Assembly: GCF_035762065.1 (NCBI RefSeq)
Contig: NZ_DASTPW010000029.1
Location: 3,496 to 67,495 of the forward strand
DNA length: 64,000 nucleotides
Direction: 5' to 3'
Origin: Methylibium sp035762065
Lineage (GTDB): Bacteria; Pseudomonadota; Gammaproteobacteria; Burkholderiales; Burkholderiaceae_C
Within the stretch, counting starts at the first letter, position 1. Every line of letters starts with the position of its first letter. The position numbers were made by a program, and so were the translations under genes. Of this stretch, positions 62,740 to 64,000 are shown piece after piece. The notes under the pieces are model-generated. The model searched no databases, was not told where the DNA came from, and worked only from the letters and a program-made list of their open reading frames with translations.

Positions 62740-64000
62740 CGAGCCGATCCGCCGAGGCGGGCGGGTCGCGGCCGTTGCCGCGCGCGGCCGGCTGGGATGC
62801 GAGCCTCGCCTTCCGCGCCGACCCCTACCGCTACATCGCACGCCAGTGCGCCGCGCTCGGCAGCGACGTCTTCGAGACCCGCCTGCTGCTTGTGCCGACG
62901 CTGTGCATGAGCGGCGCGCGCGCGGCCGAGCTGTTCTACGACGAGGCGCGCTTCTGTCGCGCCGGCGCGGCGCCGCGCGCCTTGCAGGCGACCCTGTTCG
63001 GCTGCGGCGGCGTGCAGGGCCTCGACGATGCGGCCCACCGGCATCGCAAGGCGCTGTTCCTGCGCATCACCGCCGCCGAGCGGGCCGAGCGGCTGCTGCA
63101 CGGCGTACGGCGCGAGTGGGAAGCCGCGCTGCACGACTGGACGCAGGCCGGCAGCCTTTCGCTCTTCGATGCGGTGCAGCCGGTGCTGACGCGCGCGGTC
63201 TGCGACTGGGCCGGCGTGCCGGTGCCCGAGCCGCAGCTGCGACAGCGCAGCGACCAGCTCGCCGCGCTGTTCGACGGCGCCGCCGGCTCGCCGGCGCGCC
63301 ACCTCGGCGCGCGCTGGTCGCGCAAGCGCGCCGAAGCGTGGCTGGCCGGGTTGATCGAGGCGGCACGCTCGCGCCGGACGCGGCTGCCCAACGGCAGCGC
63401 CGCGCAGGTGATCGCAGAGCATCGCGAACCGAACGGCGAGCTGTTGCCGGCACGCATTGCCGCGGTCGAGCTGCTCAACGTGCTGCGGCCGACGGTCGCG
63501 GTGTCGGTCTACATCGCCTTCGTCGCGCATGCATTGCAGGCGCATCCGCAGTGGAAGCCGGTGCTCGCCGAGGATGCGGAGTCCGCCGACGCGCTCGCCT
63601 TCGTGCAGGAGGTGCGACGCCATTACCCGTTCTTCCCGGCGGTCGCGGCGCGCGTGCGCGAGGACTTCGAATGGCAGGGCCACGCCTTCGTGCGCGGGCG
63701 GCGCGCACTGTTCGACCTGTACGGCAGCAACCACGACGCGCGGCTGTGGAACGAGCCCGACCGCTTCGCGCCGCAGCGCTGGCAGCAGCGACGCCCGACG
63801 CCCTGGGACCTCGTGCCGCAGGGAGGCGCGGACGCCGCGCGCCAGCACCGCTGCCCCGGCGAGGACATCGCGCTGCGCCTGATGCTGCTGGCCGCGCAGA
63901 TGCTCACCCGCCGCCTGCGCTACGAGGCCCACGCGCAATCGGCGCAGATCGACATGCGCCGGTTGCCCGCGCTGCCCTGGCGCGGCTTCCTGATGGAGCG
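62736..64000 (+). CDS. cytochrome P450 fatty-acid peroxygenase, CYP152 type (3' end beyond window)
   Basis: At least 421 residues from GTG 62736, which overlaps the upstream stop (GTGA); no stop before the edge. The heme Cys is in RQHRCPGEDIAL near residue 375. The I-helix reads LLNVLRPTVAVSVYIAF: the Arg-Pro pair replaces the usual acid-alcohol pair, as in CYP152 enzymes (SPalpha, BSbeta) that use hydrogen peroxide and the fatty-acid carboxylate. It probably hydroxylates or decarboxylates fatty acids with peroxide. Behind a sigma-54-type element, consistent with oxidative-stress use of peroxide. Confidence 0.9.
   Translation, partial: MTSRSAEAGGSRPLPRAAGWDASLAFRADPYRYIARQCAALGSDVFETRLLLVPTLCMSGARAAELFYDEARFCRAGAAPRALQATLFGCGGVQGLDDAAHRHRKALFLRITAAERAERLLHGVRREWEAALHDWTQAGSLSLFDAVQPVLTRAVCDWAGVPVPEPQLRQRSDQLAALFDGAAGSPARHLGARWSRKRAEAWLAGLIEAARSRRTRLPNGSAAQVIAEHREPNGELLPARIAAVELLNVLRPTVAVSVYIAFVAHALQAHPQWKPVLAEDAESADALAFVQEVRRHYPFFPAVAARVREDFEWQGHAFVRGRRALFDLYGSNHDARLWNEPDRFAPQRWQQRRPTPWDLVPQGGADAARQHRCPGEDIALRLMLLAAQMLTRRLRYEAHAQSAQIDMRRLPALPWRGFLME

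Overview
The window is very GC-rich, densely coding bacterial DNA. Gene content and protein style (heptosyltransferase and O-antigen type genes, DUF4118 hybrid kinase, TRAP transporter, alanine- and arginine-rich proteins) point to a betaproteobacterium of the order Burkholderiales, probably near Rubrivivax, Methylibium or Piscinibacter. The genus cannot be fixed from sequence alone. I see no rRNA, tRNA, IS element, CRISPR array or phage gene, and no gene-free stretch longer than 300 bases.

The main result is what looks like a self-contained sigma-54 stress regulon. An RpoN-family sigma factor is encoded at 13937-15427, away from the usual rpoN neighbours. A sigma-54 activator of the NtrC type (receiver, AAA+, Fis HTH) lies at 41536-42969. 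About 26 good and several weaker copies of a -24/-12 element, GG-N10-GC with an almost invariant TTGCC end, sit just upstream of genes throughout the window, nearly always with the TTGCC end facing the start codon. At least eight pairs are back to back in very short divergent intergenic regions. Several genes would have their start codon within 0-4 bases of the predicted transcription start.

Layout. 1-17.7 kb: a hybrid kinase (cut by the window edge), class II fumarase, a degenerate PLD protein, a flavin-binding general stress protein plus SDR operon, a methyltransferase, a PQQ sugar dehydrogenase plus CBS protein, a zinc metallopeptidase, a Gly/Gln-rich protein, an SDR, RpoN, hemerythrin and BON proteins. 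17.7-23 kb: YihY and AI-2E type membrane proteins and a copper block (copA-cueR) with its own CueR-type promoter. 23-28 kb: two glycosyltransferase operons that converge, and topoisomerase IB. 28-31.3 kb: two odd repetitive or low-complexity proteins. 31.4-39.6 kb: an envelope glycan operon (four glycosyltransferase types, HAD phosphatase, carbamoyltransferase) read from one sigma-54-type site. 39.6-50 kb: small membrane stress proteins, the sigma-54 activator, a convergent DUF4118 hybrid kinase, an SDR, and an ABC exporter fused to kinase-like ATPase and receiver domains. 50-57.6 kb: mostly exported or envelope proteins (SGNH hydrolase, L,D-transpeptidase-like protein, DUF4142, DUF4397, lipoproteins) and a pseudokinase. 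57.7-61.2 kb: a hydroxy-acid dehydrogenase and TRAP transporter block without the sigma-54-type element. 61.2-64 kb: DUF72, a DksA/TraR protein, and a CYP152-type P450 peroxygenase cut by the window edge.

Taken together, the motif-bearing genes look like a stationary-phase or envelope/oxidative stress programme: general stress proteins, small membrane proteins, periplasmic proteins, surface glycan synthesis and a DksA-like factor. All functional links beyond family membership are inference from motifs and gene order.
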